Assembly (NCBI GenBank): GCA_020002185.1
Contig: CM034537.1
Coordinates: 69,804,048 to 69,868,047 of the forward strand
Direction of reading: 5' to 3'
DNA: 64,000 nucleotides
Origin: Paraescarpia echinospica
Lineage: Eukaryota > Annelida > Polychaeta > Sabellida > Siboglinidae
Both the position numbers and the translations under genes were made by a program. The notes beneath the pieces are model-generated. The model was not told the origin of the DNA, ran no database searches, and saw only the letters and a program-made list of their open reading frames with translations. Shown piece by piece: positions 30,805 to 45,809 of this stretch. The first letter of the stretch is position 1. The number at the start of each line of letters is the position of its first letter.

Positions 30805-33800
30805 CTGCAAATGAAAACTCATTGCACTCTTACAGTGGCTAGACAGTACACCCCACAGCTGTGAAGTATAAAACTCACTGCACTCTTACAGTGGCTAGAT
30901 GGTACACCCCACAGCTGTGAAGTATAAAACTCACTGCACTCTTACAGTGGCTAGATGGTACACCCCACAGCTGTGAAGTATAAAACTCACTGCACTCTTA
31001 CAGTGGCTAGATGGTACACCCCACAGCTGTGAAGTATAAAACTCACTGCATTCTTACAGTGGCTACATGGTATACCCCACAGCTGTGAAATATAAAATTC
31101 ACTGCACTCTTACAGTGGCCAGACAGTACACCCCACAGCTGTAAAGTATAAAACTCACTGCACTCTTACAGTGGCTAGTTAGTATACCCCACAGCTGTGA
31201 AGTATAAAACTCATTGCACTCTTACAGTGGCTAGACAGTACACCCCACAGCTATGAAGTATAAAACTCACTACACTCTTACAGTGGCTAGATGGTACACC
31301 CAACAGCTGTGAAGTATAAAACTCACTGCACTCTTACAGTGGCTAGATGGAACACCCAACAGCTGTGAAGTATTAAACTCACTGCACTCTTACAGTGACT
31401 AGATGGTACACCCCACAGCTCTGAACTATATAACTCACTGCACTCTTACAGTGGCTAGATGGTACACCCCACAGCTGTGAAGTATAAAACTCACTGCACT
31501 CTTACAGTGGCTAGATGGTACACCCCACAGCTGTGAAGTATAAAACTCACTGCACTCTTACAGTGGCTAGATGGTACACCCCACAGCTGTGAAGTATAAA
31601 ACTCACAGCACTCTTACAGTGGCTAGATGGTACACCCCACAGCTGTGAAGTATAAAACTCACTGCATTCTTACAGTGGCTAGATGGTACACCCCACAGCT
31701 GTGAAGTATAAAACTCACTGCACTCTTACAGTGGCTAGATGGTACACTCCACAGCTGTGAAGAATAAAACTCACTGCACTCTTACAGCGGCTAGATGGTA
31801 CACCCCACAGCTGTGAAGTATAAAACTCACTTCACTCTTACAGTGGCTAGATGGTACACCCCACAGCTGTGAAGTATAAAACTCACTGCACTCTTACAGT
31901 GGCTAGATGGTACACCCCACAGCTGTAAAGTATAAAACTCACTGCACTCTTACAGTGGCTAGATGGTACATCCCACAGCTGTGAAGTATAAAACTCACTG
32001 CACTCTTACAGTGGCTAGACAGTACACCCCACAGCTGTGAAGTATAAAACTCACTGCACTCTTACAGTGGCTAGATGGTATACCCCACAGCTGTGAAGTA
32101 TAAAATTCACTGCACTCTTACAGTGGCCAGACAGTACACCCCACAGCTGTGAAGTATGAAACTCACTGCACTCTTACAGTGGCTAGATAGTATACCCCAC
32201 AGCTGTGAAGTATAAAACTCACTACACTCTTACAGTGGCTAGATGGTACACCCCACAGCTGTGAAGTATAAAACTCACTGCATTCTTACAGTGGCTAGAT
32301 GGTACACCCCACAGCTGTGAAGTATAAAACTCACTACACTCTTACAGTGGCTAGATGGTACACCCCACAGCTGTGAAGTATAAAACTCACTGCATTCTTA
32401 CAGTGGCTATATGGTACACCCCACAGCTGTGAAGTATAAAACTCACAGCACTCTTACAGTGGCTAGATAGTATACCCCACAGCTGTGAAGTATAAAACTC
32501 ACTGCACTCTTACAGTGGCTAGATGGTACACCCCACAGCTGTGAAGTATAAAACTCACTGCATTCTTACAGTGGCTAGATGGTACACTCCACAGCTGTAA
32601 AGTATAAAACTCACTGCACTCTTACAGTGGCTAGATGGTACATCCCACAGCTGTGAAGTATAAAACTCACTGCACTCTTACAGTGGCTAGACAGTACACC
32701 CCACAGCTGTGAAGTATAAAACTCACTGCACTCTTACAGTGGCTAGATGGTATACCCCACAGCTGTGAAGTATAAAATTCACTGCACTCTTACAGTGGCC
32801 AGACAGTACACCCCACAGCTGTGAAGTATAAAACTCACTGCACTCTTACAGTGGCTAGATAGTATACCCCACAGCTGTGAAGTATAAAACTCATTGCACT
32901 CTTACAGTGGCTAGACAGTACACCCCACAGCTGTGAAGTATAAAACTCACTGCACTCTTACAGTGGCTAGATGGTACACCCAACAGCTGTGAAGTATAAA
33001 ACTCACTGCACTCTTACAGTGGCTAGATGGTACACCCAACAGCTGTGAAGTATAAAACTCACTGCACTCTTACAGTGACTAGATGGTACACCCCACAGCT
33101 CTGAAGTATAAAACTCACTGCACTCTTACAGTGGCTAGATGGTACACCCCACAGCTGTGAAGTATAAAACTCACTGCACTCTTACAGTGGCTAGATGGTA
33201 CACCCCACAGCTGTGAAGTATAAAACTCACTGCACTCTTACAGTGGCTAGACAGTACACCCCACAGCTGTAAAGTATAAAACTCACTGCACTCTTACAGT
33301 GGCTAGATGGTACACCCCACAGCTGTGAAGTATAAAACTCACTGCACTCTTACAGTGGCTAGATGGTACACCCCACAGCTGTGAAGAATAAAACTCACTG
33401 CACTCTTACAGTGGCTAGATGGTACACCCCACAGCTGTGAAGTATAAAACTCACTGCACTCTTACAGTGGCTAGATGGTACACCCCACAGCTGTGAAGTA
33501 TAAAACTCACTGCACTCTTACAGTGGCTAGATGGTACACCCCACAGCTGTGAAGTATAAAACTCACTGCACTCTTACAGTGGCTAGATGGTACACCCCAC
33601 AGCTGTGAAGTATAAAACTCACTGCATTCTTACAGTGGCTACATGGTATACCCCACAGCTGTGAAATATAAAATTCACTGCACTCTTACAGTGGCCAGAC
33701 AGTACACCCCACAGCTGTAAAGTATAAAACTCACTGCACTCTTACAGTGGCTAGTTAGTATACCCCACAGCTGTGAAGTATAAAACTCATTGCACTCTTA

Positions 33801-36800
33801 CAGTGGCTAGACAGTACACCCCACAGCTATGAAGTATAAAACTCACTACACTCTTACAGTGGCTAGATGGTACACCCAACAGCTGTGAAGTATAAAACTC
33901 ACTGCACTCTTACAGTGGCTAGATGGAACACCCAACAGCTGTGAAGTATTAAACTCACTGCACTCTTACAGTGACTAGATGGTACACCCCACAGCTCTGA
34001 ACTATATAACTCACTGCACTCTTACAGTGGCTAGATGGTACACCCCACAGCTGTGAAGTATAAAACTCACTGCACTCTTACAGTGGCTAGATGGTACACC
34101 CCACAGCTGTGAAGTATAAAACTCACTGCACTCTTACAGTGGCTAGATGGTACACCCCACATCTGTGAAGTATAAAACTCACTGCACTCTTACAGTGGCT
34201 AGACACACCCCACAGCTGTGAAGTATAAAACTCACTGCACTCTTACAGTGGCTAGATGGTACACCCCACAGCTGTGAAGTATAAAACTCACTGCACTCTT
34301 ACAGTGGCTAGACAGTACACCCCACAGCTGTGAAGTATAAAACTCACTGCACTCTTACAGTGGCTAGATGGTACACCCCACAGCTGTGAAGTATAAAACT
34401 CACTGCACTCTTACAGTGGCTAGATGGTACACCCCACAGCTGTGAAGTATAAAACTCACTGCACTCTTACAGTGGCTAGACAGTACACCCCACAGCTGTG
34501 AAGTGCATACAAACTCACAGCACTCTTACAGTGGCAGACATACACCTCCAAGCTAAAGTATAAAACTCACTGCACTCTTACAGTGGCTAGATGGTACACC
34601 CCACAGCTGTGAGTATAAAACTCACTGCACTCTTACAGTGGCTAGATGGTACACCCCACAGCTGTGAAGTATAAAACTCACTGCACTCTTACAGTGGCTA
34701 GATGGTACACCCCACAGCTGTGAAGTATAAAACTCACTGCATTCTTACAGTGGCTAGATGGTACACCCCACAGCTGTGAAGTATAAAACTCACTGCACTC
34801 TTACAGTGGCTAGATGGTACACCCCACAGTTGTGAAGTATAAAACTCACTGCACTCTTACAGTGGCTAGATGGTACACCCCACAGCTGTGAAGTATAAAA
34901 CTCACTGCACTCTTACAGTGGCTAGATGGTACACCCCACAGCTGTGAAGTATAAAACTCACTGCACTCTTACAGTGGCTTAGCTGTGAAGTATAAAACTC
35001 ACTGCACTCTTACAGTGGCTAGATGGTACACCCCACAGCTGTGAAGTATAAAACTCACTGCACTCTTACAGTGGCTAGATGGTATCCCACAGCTGTGAAG
35101 TATAAAACTCACTGCACTCTTACAGTGGCTAGATGGTACACCCCACAGCTTTGAAGTATAAAACTCACTGCACTCTTACAGTGGCTAGACAGTACACCCC
35201 ACAGCTGTGAATCATACAACTCACTGCACTCTTACAGTGCCTAGATGGTACACCCCACAGCTGTGAAGTATACAACTCACTGCACTCTTACAGTGGCTAG
35301 ATGGTATACCCCACAGCTGTGAAGTATAAAACTCACTGCACTCTTACAGTGGCTAGACAGTACACCCCACAGCTGTGAAGTATAAAACTCACTGCACTCT
35401 TACAGTGGCTAGATAGTATACCCCACAGCTGTGAAGTATAAAACTCATTGCACTCTTACAGTGGCTAGACAGTACACCCCACAGCTGTGAAGTATAAAAC
35501 TCACTGCACTCTTACAGTGGCTAGATGGTATACCCCACAGCTGTGAAGTATAAAACTCACTGCACTCTTACAGTGGCTAGACAGTACACCCCACAGCTGT
35601 GAAGTATAAAACTCACTGCACTCTTACAGTGGCTAGATGGTATCCCACAGCTGTGAAGTATAAAACTCACTGCACTCTTACAGTGGCTAGATGGTACACC
35701 CCACAGCTGTGAAGTATAAAACTCACTGCATTCTTACAGTGGCTAGATGGTACACCCCACAGCTGTGAAGTATAAAACTCACTGCACTCTTACAGTGGCT
35801 AGATGGTACACCCCATAGCTGTGAAGTATACAACTCACTGCACTCATACAGTGGCTAGATGGTATACCCCACAGCTGTGAAGTATAAAACTCTCTGTACT
35901 CTTACAGTGGCTAGATGGTATACCCCTTCAGCTGTGAAGTATAAAACTCACTGCACTCTTACAGTGGCTTGATAGTACACCCCACAGCTGTGAAGTATAA
36001 AACTCACTACACTCTTACAGTGGCTAGACAGTACACCCCACAGCTGTGAAGTATAAAACTCACTGCACTCTTACAGTGGCTAGATGGTATACACCACAGC
36101 TGTGAAGTATAAACCGCACTGCACTCTTACAGTGGCTAGATGGTACCCCCCACAGCTGTGAAGTAAAAAACTCACTGCACTCTTACAGTGGCTAGACAGT
36201 ACACCCCACAGCTGTGAAGTATAAAACTCACTGCACTCTTAGTGGCTAGATGGTATACCCCACAGCTGTGAAGTATAAAACTCACTGCACTCTTACAGTG
36301 GCTAGATGGTACACCCCACAGTTGTGAAGTATAAAACTCACTGCACTCTTACAGTGGCTAGATGGTACACCCCACAGCTGTGATGTATAAAACTCACTGC
36401 ACTCTTACAGTGGCTAGATGGTACACCCCACAGCTGTGAAGTATAAAACTCACTGCACTCTTACAGTGGCTAGATGGTACACCCCACAGCTGTGAAGTAT
36501 AAAACTCACTGCACTCTTACAGTGGCTAGATGGTACACCCAACAGCTGTGAAGTATAAAACTCACTGCACTCTTACAGTGGCTAGATGGTACACCCCACA
36601 GCTGTGAAGTATAAAACTCACTGCACTCTTACAGTGGCTAGATGGTACACCCCACAGCTGTGAAGTATAAAACTCACTGCACTCTTACAGTGGTTAGATG
36701 GTACACCCCACAGCTGTGAAGTGTAAAACTCACTGCACTCTTACAGTGGCTAGATGGTACACCCCACAGCTGTGAAGTATAAAACTCACTGCACTCTTAC

Positions 36801-39800
36801 AGTGGCTAGATGGTACACCGCACAGCTTTGAAGTATAAAACTCACTGCACTCTTACAGTGGCTAGACAGTACACCCCACAGCTGTGAATCATACAACTCA
36901 CTGCACTCTTACAGTGCCTAGATGGTACACCCCACAGCTGTGAAGTATACAACTCACTGCACTCTTACAGTGGCTAGATGGTATACCCCACAGCTGTGAA
37001 GTATAAAACTCACTGCACTCTTACAGTGGCTAGACAGTACACCCCACAGCTGTGAAGTATAAAACTCACTGCACTCTTACAGTGGCTAGATAGTATACCC
37101 CACAGCTGTGAAGTATAAAACTCATTGCACTCTTACAGTGGCTAGACAGTACACCCCACAGCTGTGAAGTATAAAACTCACTGCACTCTTACAGTGGCTA
37201 GATGGTACACCCCATAGCTGTGAAGTATAAAACTCACTGCACTCTTACAGTGGCTAGACAGTACACCCCACAGCTGTGAAGTATAAAACTCACTGCACTC
37301 TTACAGTGGCTAGATGGTATCCCACAGCTGTGAAGTATAAAACTCACTGCACTATTACAGTGGCTAGATGGTACACCCCACAGCTGTGAAGTATAAAACT
37401 CACTGCATTCTTACAGTGGCTAGATGGTACACCCCACAGCTGTGAAGTATAAAACTCACTGCACTCTTACAGTGGCTAGATAGTACACCCCATAGCTGTG
37501 AAGTATAAAACTCATTGCACTCATACAGTGGCTAGATGGTACACCCCACAGCTGTGAAGTATAAAACTCTGTGTACTCTTACAGTGGCTAGATGGTACAC
37601 CCCACAGCTGTGAAGTATAAAACTCACTGCACTCTTACAGTGGCTAGATAGTACACCCCACAGCTGTGAAGTATAAAACTCACTACACTCTTACAGTGGC
37701 TAGACAGTACACCCCACAGCTGTGAAGTATAAAACTCACTGCACTCTTACAGTGGCTAGATGGTATACACCACAGCTGTGAAGTATAAACCTCACTGCAC
37801 TCTTACAGTGGCTAGATGGTACCCCCCACAGCTGTGAAGTAAAAAACTCACTGCACTCTTACAGTGGCTAGACAGTACACCCCACAGCTGTGAAGTATAA
37901 AACTCACTGCACTCTTACAGTGGCTAGATGGTATACCCCACAGCTGTGAAGTATAAAACTCACTGCACTCTTACAGTGGCTAGACAGTACACCCCACAGC
38001 TGTAAAGTATAAAACTCACTGCACTCTTACAGTGGCTAGATGGTACACCCCACAGCTTTGAAGTATAAAACTCACTGCACTTTTACAGTGGCTAGATGGT
38101 ACACCCCACAGCTGTGAAGAATAAAACTCACTGCACTCTTACAGTGGCTAGATGGTACACCCCACAGCTGTGAAGTATAAAACTCACTGCACTCTTACAG
38201 TGGCTAGATGGTACACCCCACAGCTGTGAAGTATAAAACTCACTGCACTCTTACAGTGGCTAGATGGTACACCCCACAGCTGTGAAGTATAAAACTCACT
38301 GCACTCTTACAGTGGCTAGATGGTACACCCCACAGCTGTGAAGTATAAAACTCACTGCACTCTTACAGTGGCTAGATGGTACACCCCACAGCTGTGAAGT
38401 ATAAAACTCACTGCACTCTTACAGTGGCTAGACAGTACACCCCACAGCTGTGAAGTATAAAACTCACTGCACTCTTACAGTGGCTAGATGGTACACCCCA
38501 TAGCTGTGAAGTATAAAACTCACTGCACTCTTACAGTGGCTAGACAGTACACCCCACAGCTGTGAAGTATAAAACTCACTGCACTCTTACAGTGGCTAGA
38601 TGGTATCCCACAGCTGTGAAGTATAAAACTCACTGCACTCTTACAGTGGCTAGATGGTACACCCCACAGCTGTGAAGTATACAACTCACTGCACTCTTAC
38701 AGTGGCTAGACAGTACACCCCACAGCTGTGAATCATACAACTCACTGCACTCTTACAGTGCCTAGATGGTACACCCCACAGCTGTGAAGTATACAACTCA
38801 CTGCACTCTTACAGTGGCTAGATGGTACACCCCACAGCTGTGAAGTATAAAACTCACTGCATTCTTACAGTGGCTAGATGGTACACCCCACAGCTTTGAA
38901 GTATAAAACTCACTGCACTCTTACAGTGGCTAGATGGTACACCCCACAGTTGTGAAGTATAAAACTCACTGCACTCTTACAGTGGCTAGATGGTACACCC
39001 CACAGCTGTGATGTATAAAACTCACTGCACTCTTACAGTGGCTAGATGGTACACCCCACAGCTGTGAAATATAAAACTCACTGCATTCTTACAGTGGCTA
39101 GATGGTACACCCCACAGTTGTGAAGTATAAAACTCACTGCACTCTTACAGTGGTTATATGGTACACCCCACAGCTGTGAAGTATAAAACTCACTGCACTC
39201 TTACAGTGGCTAGACAGAACACCCCACAGCTGTGAAGTATAAAACTCACTGCATTCTTACAGTGGCTAGATGGTACACCCCACAGCTGTGAAGTATAAAA
39301 CTCACTGCACTCATACAGTGGCTAGATGGTACACCCCACAGCTGTGAAGTATAAAACTCACTGCACTCTTACAGTGGCTAGATGGTACACCCCACAGCTG
39401 TGAAGTATAAAACTCACTGCACTCTTACAGTGGCTAGATAGTACACCCCACAGCTGTGAAGTATAAAACTCACTGCACTCTTACAGTGGCTAGATGGTAT
39501 CCCACAGCTGTGAAGTATAAAACTCACTGCACTCTTACAGTGGCTAGATGGTACACCCCATAGCTTTGAAGTATAAAACTCACTGCACTCTTACAGTGGC
39601 TAGACAGTACACCCCACAGCTGTGAATCATACAACTCACTGCACTCTTACAGTGCCTAGATGGTACACCCCACAGCTGTGAAGTATAAAACTCACTGCAC
39701 TCTTACAGTGGCTAGATGGTACACCCCACAGCTGTGAAGTATAAAACTCACTGCACTCTTACAGTGGCTAGATGGTACACCCCACAGCTTTGAAGTATAA

Positions 39801-42800
39801 AACTCACTGCACTCTTACAGTGGCTAGACAGTACACCCCACAGCTGTGAATCATACAACTCACTGCACTCTTACAGTGCCTAGATGGTACACCCCACAGG
39901 TGTGAAGTATACAACTCACTGCACTCTTACAGTGGCTAGATGGTATACCCCACAGCTGTGAAGTATAAAACTCACTGCACTCTTACAGTGGCTAGACAGT
40001 ACACCCCACAGCTGTGAAGTATAAAACTCACTGCACTCTTACAGTGGCTAGATAGTATACCCCACAGCTGTGAAGTATAAAACTCATTGCACTCTTACAG
40101 TGGCTAGACAGTACACCCCACAGCTGTGAAGTATAAAACTCACTGCACTCTTACAGTGGCTAGATAGTATACCCCACAGCTGTGAAGTATAAAACTCATT
40201 GCACTCTTACAGTGGCTAGACAGTACACCCCACAGCTGTGAAGTATAAAACTCACTGCACTCTTACAGTGGCTAGATGGTACACCCCATAGCTGTGAAGT
40301 ATAAAACTCACTGCACTCTTACAGTGGCTAGACAGTACACCCCACAGCTGTGAAGTATAAAACTCACTGCACTCTTACAGTGGCTAGATGGTATCCCACA
40401 GCTGTGAAGTATAAAACTCACTGCACTATTACAGTGGCTAGATGGTACACCCCACAGCTGTGAAGTATAAAACTCACTGCATTCTTACAGTGGCTAGATG
40501 GTACACCCCACAGCTGTGAAGTATAAAACTCACTGCACTCTTACAGTGGCTAGATAGTACACCCCATAGCTGTGAAGTATAAAACTCATTGCAATCATAC
40601 AGTGGCTAGATGGTACACCCCACAGCTGTGAAGTATAAAACTCTGTGTACTCTTACAGTGGCTAGATGGTACACCCCACAGCTGTGAAGTATAAAACTCA
40701 CTGCACTCTTACAGTGGCTAGATAGTACACCCCACAGCTGTGAAGTATAAAACTCACTACACTCTTACAGTGGCTAGACAGTACACCCCACAGCTGTGAA
40801 GTATAAAACTCACTGCACTCTTACAGTGGCTAGATGGTATACACCACAGCTGTGAAGTATAAACCTCACTGCACTCTTACAGTGGCTAGATGGTACCCCC
40901 CACAGCTGTGAAATAAAAAACTCACTGCACTCTTACAGTGGCTAGACAGTACACCCCACAGCTGTGAAGTATAAAACTCACTGCACTCTTACAGTGGCTA
41001 GATGGTATACCCCACAGCTGTGAAGTATAAAACTCACTGCACTCTTACAGTGGCTAGACAGTACACCCCACAGCTGTAAAGTATAAAACTCACTGCACTC
41101 TTACAGTGGCTAGATGGTACACCCCACAGCTTTGAAGTATAAAACTCACTGCACTTTTACAGTGGCTAGATGGTACACCCCACAGCTGTGAAGAATAAAA
41201 CTCACTGCACTCTTACAGTGGCTAGATGGTACACCCCACAGCTGTGAAGTATAAAACTCACTGCACTCTTACAGTGGCTAGATGGTACACCCCACAGTTG
41301 TGAAGTATAAAACTCACTGCACTCTTACAGTGGCTAGATGGTACACCCCACAGCTGTGAAGTATAAAACTCACTGCACTCTTACAGTGGCTAGATGGTAC
41401 ACCCCACAGCTGTGAAGTATAAAACTCACTGCACTCTTACAGTGGCTAGATAGTATACCCCACAGCTGTGAAGTATAAAACTCATTGCACTCTTACAGTG
41501 GCTAGACAGTACACCCCACAGCTGTGAAGTATAAAACTCACTGCACTCTTACAGTGGCTAGATGGTACACCCCATAGCTGTGAAGTATAAAACTCACTGC
41601 ACTCTTACAGTGGCTAGACAGTACACCCCACAGCTGTGAAGTATAAAACTCACTGCACTCTTACAGTGGCTAGATGGTATCCCACAGCTGTGAAGTATAA
41701 AACTCACTGCATTCTTACAGTGGCTAGATGGTACACCCCACAGCTTTGAAGTATAAAACTCACTGCACTCTTACAGTGGCTAGATGGTACACCCCACAGT
41801 TGTGAAGTATAAAACTCACTGCACTCTTACAGTGGCTAGATGGTATCCCACAGCTGTGAAGTATAAAACTCACTGCACTCTTACAGTGGCTAGATGGTAC
41901 ACCCCACAGCTGTGAAGTATAAAATTCACTGCACTCTTACAGTGGCTAGACAGTACACCCCACAGCTGTGAATCATACAACTCACTGCACTCTTACAGTG
42001 CCTAGATGGTACACCCCACAGCTGTGAAGTATACAACTCACTGCACTCTTACAGTGGCTAGATGGTACACCCCACAGCTGTGAAGTATAAAACTCACTGC
42101 ATTCTTACAGTGGCTAGATGGTACACCCCACAGCTTTGAAGTATAAAACTCACTGCACTCTTACAGTGGCTAGATGGTACACCCCACAGTTGTGAAGTAT
42201 AAAACTCACTGCACTCTTACAGTGGCTAGATGGTACACCCCACAGCTGTGATGTATAAAACTCACTGCACTCTTACAGTGGCTAGATGGTACACCCCACA
42301 GCTGTGAAATATAAAACTCACTGCATTCTTACAGTGGCTAGATGGTACACCCCACAGTTGTGAAGTATAAAACTCACTGCACTCTTACAGTGGTTATATG
42401 GTACACCCCACAGCTGTGAAGTATAAAACTCACTGCACTCTTACAGTGGCTAGATAGTACACCCCACAGCTGTGAAGTATAAAACTCACTGCACTCTTAC
42501 AGTGGCTAGATAGTACATCCCACAGCTGTGAAGTATAAAACTCACTGCACTCTTACAGTGGCTAGATATTACACCCCACAGCTGTGAAGTATAAAACTCA
42601 CTGCACTCTTACAGTGGCTAGATGGTACACCCCACAGCTGTGAAGTATAAAACTCACTGCACTCTTACAGTGGCTAGATAGTACACCCCACAGCTGTGAA
42701 GTATAAAACTCACTGCACTCTTACAGTGGCTAGATGGTATCCCACAGCTGTGAAGTATAAAACTCACTGCACTCTTACAGTGGCTAGATGGTACACCCCA

Positions 42801-44622
42801 TAGCTTTGAAGTATAAAACTCACTGCACTCTTACAGTGGCTAGACAGTACACCCCACAGCTGTGAATCATACAACTCACTGCACTCTTACAGTGCCTAGA
42901 TGGTACACCCCACAGCTGTGAAGTATACAAATCACTGCATTCTTACAGTGGCTAGACAGTACACCCCACAGCTGTGAAGTATAAAACTCACTGCACTCTT
43001 ACAGTGGCTAGATGGTATACCCCACAGCTGTGAAGTATAAAACTCACTGCACTCTTACAGTGGCTAGACAGTACACCCCACAGCTGTGAAGTATAAAACT
43101 CACTGCACTCTTACAGTGGCTAGATGGTACACCCCACAGCTTTGAAGTATAAAACTCACTGCACTCTTACAGTGGCTAGATGGTACACCCCACAGCTGTG
43201 AAGTATAAAACTCACTGTACTCTTACAGTGGTTAGATGGTACACCCCACAGCTGTGAAGTATAAAACTCATTGCACTCTTACAGTGGCTAGACAGTACAC
43301 CCCACAGCTGTGAAGTAAAAAACTCACTGCACTCTTACAGTGGCTAGATGGTACACCCCACAGCTGTGAAATATAAAACTCACTGCACTCTTACAGTAGC
43401 TAGATGGTACACCCCACAGCTGTGAAGTATAAAACTCAGTGCACTCTTACAGTGGCTAGATGGTACACCCCACAGCTGTGAAGTATAAAACACACTGCAC
43501 TCTTACAGTGGCTAGATGGTACACCCCACAGCTGTGAAGTATAAAACTCACTGCACTCTTACAGTGGCTAGATGGTACACCCCACAGCTGTGAAGTATAA
43601 AACTCACTGCACTCTTACAGTGGCTAGATGGTACACCCCACAGCTGTGAAGTATAAAACTCACTGCACTCTTACAGTGGCTAGATGGTACACCCCACAGC
43701 TGTGAAGTATAAAACTCACTGCACTCTTACAGTGGCTAGATAGTATACCCCACATCTGTGAAGTATAAAACACATTGCACTCTTACAGTGGCTAGACAGT
43801 CCACCCCACAGCTGTGAAGTATAAAACTCACTGCACTCTTACAGTGGCTAGATGGTACACCCCATACCTGTGAAGTATAAAACTCACTGCACTCTTACAG
43901 TGGCTAGACAGTACACCCCACAGCTGTGAAGTATAAAACTCACTGCACTCTTACAGTGGCTAGATGGTATCCCACAGCTGTGAAGTATAAAACTCACTGC
44001 ACTCTTACAGTGGCTAGATGGTACACCCCACAGCTGTGAAGTATAAAACTCACTGCACTCTTACAGTGGCTAGATGGTACACCCCACAGTTGTGAAGTAT
44101 AAAACTCACTGCACTCTTACAGTGGCTAGATGGTACACCCCACAGCTGTGATGTATAAAACTCACTGCACTCTTACAGTGGCTAGATGGTACACCCCACA
44201 GCTGTGAAGTATAAAACTCACTGCACTCTTACAGTGGCTAGATGGTACACCCCACAGCTGTGAAGTATAAAACTCACTGCATTCTTACAGTGGCTAGATG
44301 GTACACCCCACAGCTGTGAAGTATAAAACTCACTGCACTCTTACAGTGGCTAGATGGTACACCCCACAGCTGTGAAGTATAAAACTCACTGCACTCTTAC
44401 AGTGGCTAGATGGTACACCCCACAGCTGTGAAGTATAAAACTCACTGCACTCATACAGTGGCTAGACAGTACACCCCACAGCTGTGAAGTATAAAACTCA
44501 CTGCACTCTTACAGTGGCTATATGGTACACCCCACAGCTGTGAAGTATAAAACTCACTGCACTCTTACAGTGGCTAGATGGTACACCCCACAGCTGTGAA
44601 GTATAAAACTCACTGCACTCTT
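30805..44622. repeat. Satellite, 56-bp unit, about 245 copies, running into the gap
   Basis: Continuous 56-bp units with little divergence. Each contains CTCACTGCACTCTTACAGTG (CACTG/CAGTG dyad), a variable GATGGTA, GACAGTA or GATAGTA block, and CCCCACAGCTGTG, which includes the 10-bp palindrome CACAGCTGTG. Variant patterns repeat over long distances: the block with GGCTACATGG at 31061 recurs at 33637, exactly 46 units away, and one with GCACTTTTAC at about 38077 recurs at 41151, 55 units away. The array starts at the acceptor of the DDX54-like exon and is therefore intronic if that gene is real. The true length is unknown because it enters the N gap. Confidence 0.97.
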
Positions 44623-45622
44623 NNNNNNNNNNNNNNNNNNNNNNNNNNNNNNNNNNNNNNNNNNNNNNNNNNNNNNNNNNNNNNNNNNNNNNNNNNNNNN
44701 NNNNNNNNNNNNNNNNNNNNNNNNNNNNNNNNNNNNNNNNNNNNNNNNNNNNNNNNNNNNNNNNNNNNNNNNNNNNNNNNNNNNNNNNNNNNNNNNNNNN
44801 NNNNNNNNNNNNNNNNNNNNNNNNNNNNNNNNNNNNNNNNNNNNNNNNNNNNNNNNNNNNNNNNNNNNNNNNNNNNNNNNNNNNNNNNNNNNNNNNNNNN
44901 NNNNNNNNNNNNNNNNNNNNNNNNNNNNNNNNNNNNNNNNNNNNNNNNNNNNNNNNNNNNNNNNNNNNNNNNNNNNNNNNNNNNNNNNNNNNNNNNNNNN
45001 NNNNNNNNNNNNNNNNNNNNNNNNNNNNNNNNNNNNNNNNNNNNNNNNNNNNNNNNNNNNNNNNNNNNNNNNNNNNNNNNNNNNNNNNNNNNNNNNNNNN
45101 NNNNNNNNNNNNNNNNNNNNNNNNNNNNNNNNNNNNNNNNNNNNNNNNNNNNNNNNNNNNNNNNNNNNNNNNNNNNNNNNNNNNNNNNNNNNNNNNNNNN
45201 NNNNNNNNNNNNNNNNNNNNNNNNNNNNNNNNNNNNNNNNNNNNNNNNNNNNNNNNNNNNNNNNNNNNNNNNNNNNNNNNNNNNNNNNNNNNNNNNNNNN
45301 NNNNNNNNNNNNNNNNNNNNNNNNNNNNNNNNNNNNNNNNNNNNNNNNNNNNNNNNNNNNNNNNNNNNNNNNNNNNNNNNNNNNNNNNNNNNNNNNNNNN
45401 NNNNNNNNNNNNNNNNNNNNNNNNNNNNNNNNNNNNNNNNNNNNNNNNNNNNNNNNNNNNNNNNNNNNNNNNNNNNNNNNNNNNNNNNNNNNNNNNNNNN
45501 NNNNNNNNNNNNNNNNNNNNNNNNNNNNNNNNNNNNNNNNNNNNNNNNNNNNNNNNNNNNNNNNNNNNNNNNNNNNNNNNNNNNNNNNNNNNNNNNNNNN
45601 NNNNNNNNNNNNNNNNNNNNNN
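44623..45622. other. Assembly gap, 1,000 N
   Basis: Exactly 1,000 undetermined bases, a round number typical of a placeholder. The satellite enters it on the left; unrelated sequence and a LINE lie on the right. Order and distance across it are not proven. Confidence 0.99.
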
Positions 45623-45809
45623 GAATGACAAATTGATATGTGGCTAAGTGGGCATTACAATAGCTTAAAGTGTAATGGTCTGTCCCATTCCAGCGGTGAT
45701 AATTTATTAGATTTAACAAGATTTAACAAGATTGCCATCCAGAGAATTAACTCTAGATGGCAGGTGGACAAGGAAGCCCTTTGGCTTATCGAGAGTCCAA
45801 CCCTTTTAT

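Noticed and set aside
44498..45719. ORFs of 350-377 residues across the N gap
   Set aside because: They consist almost wholly of undetermined residues read through 1,000 N.
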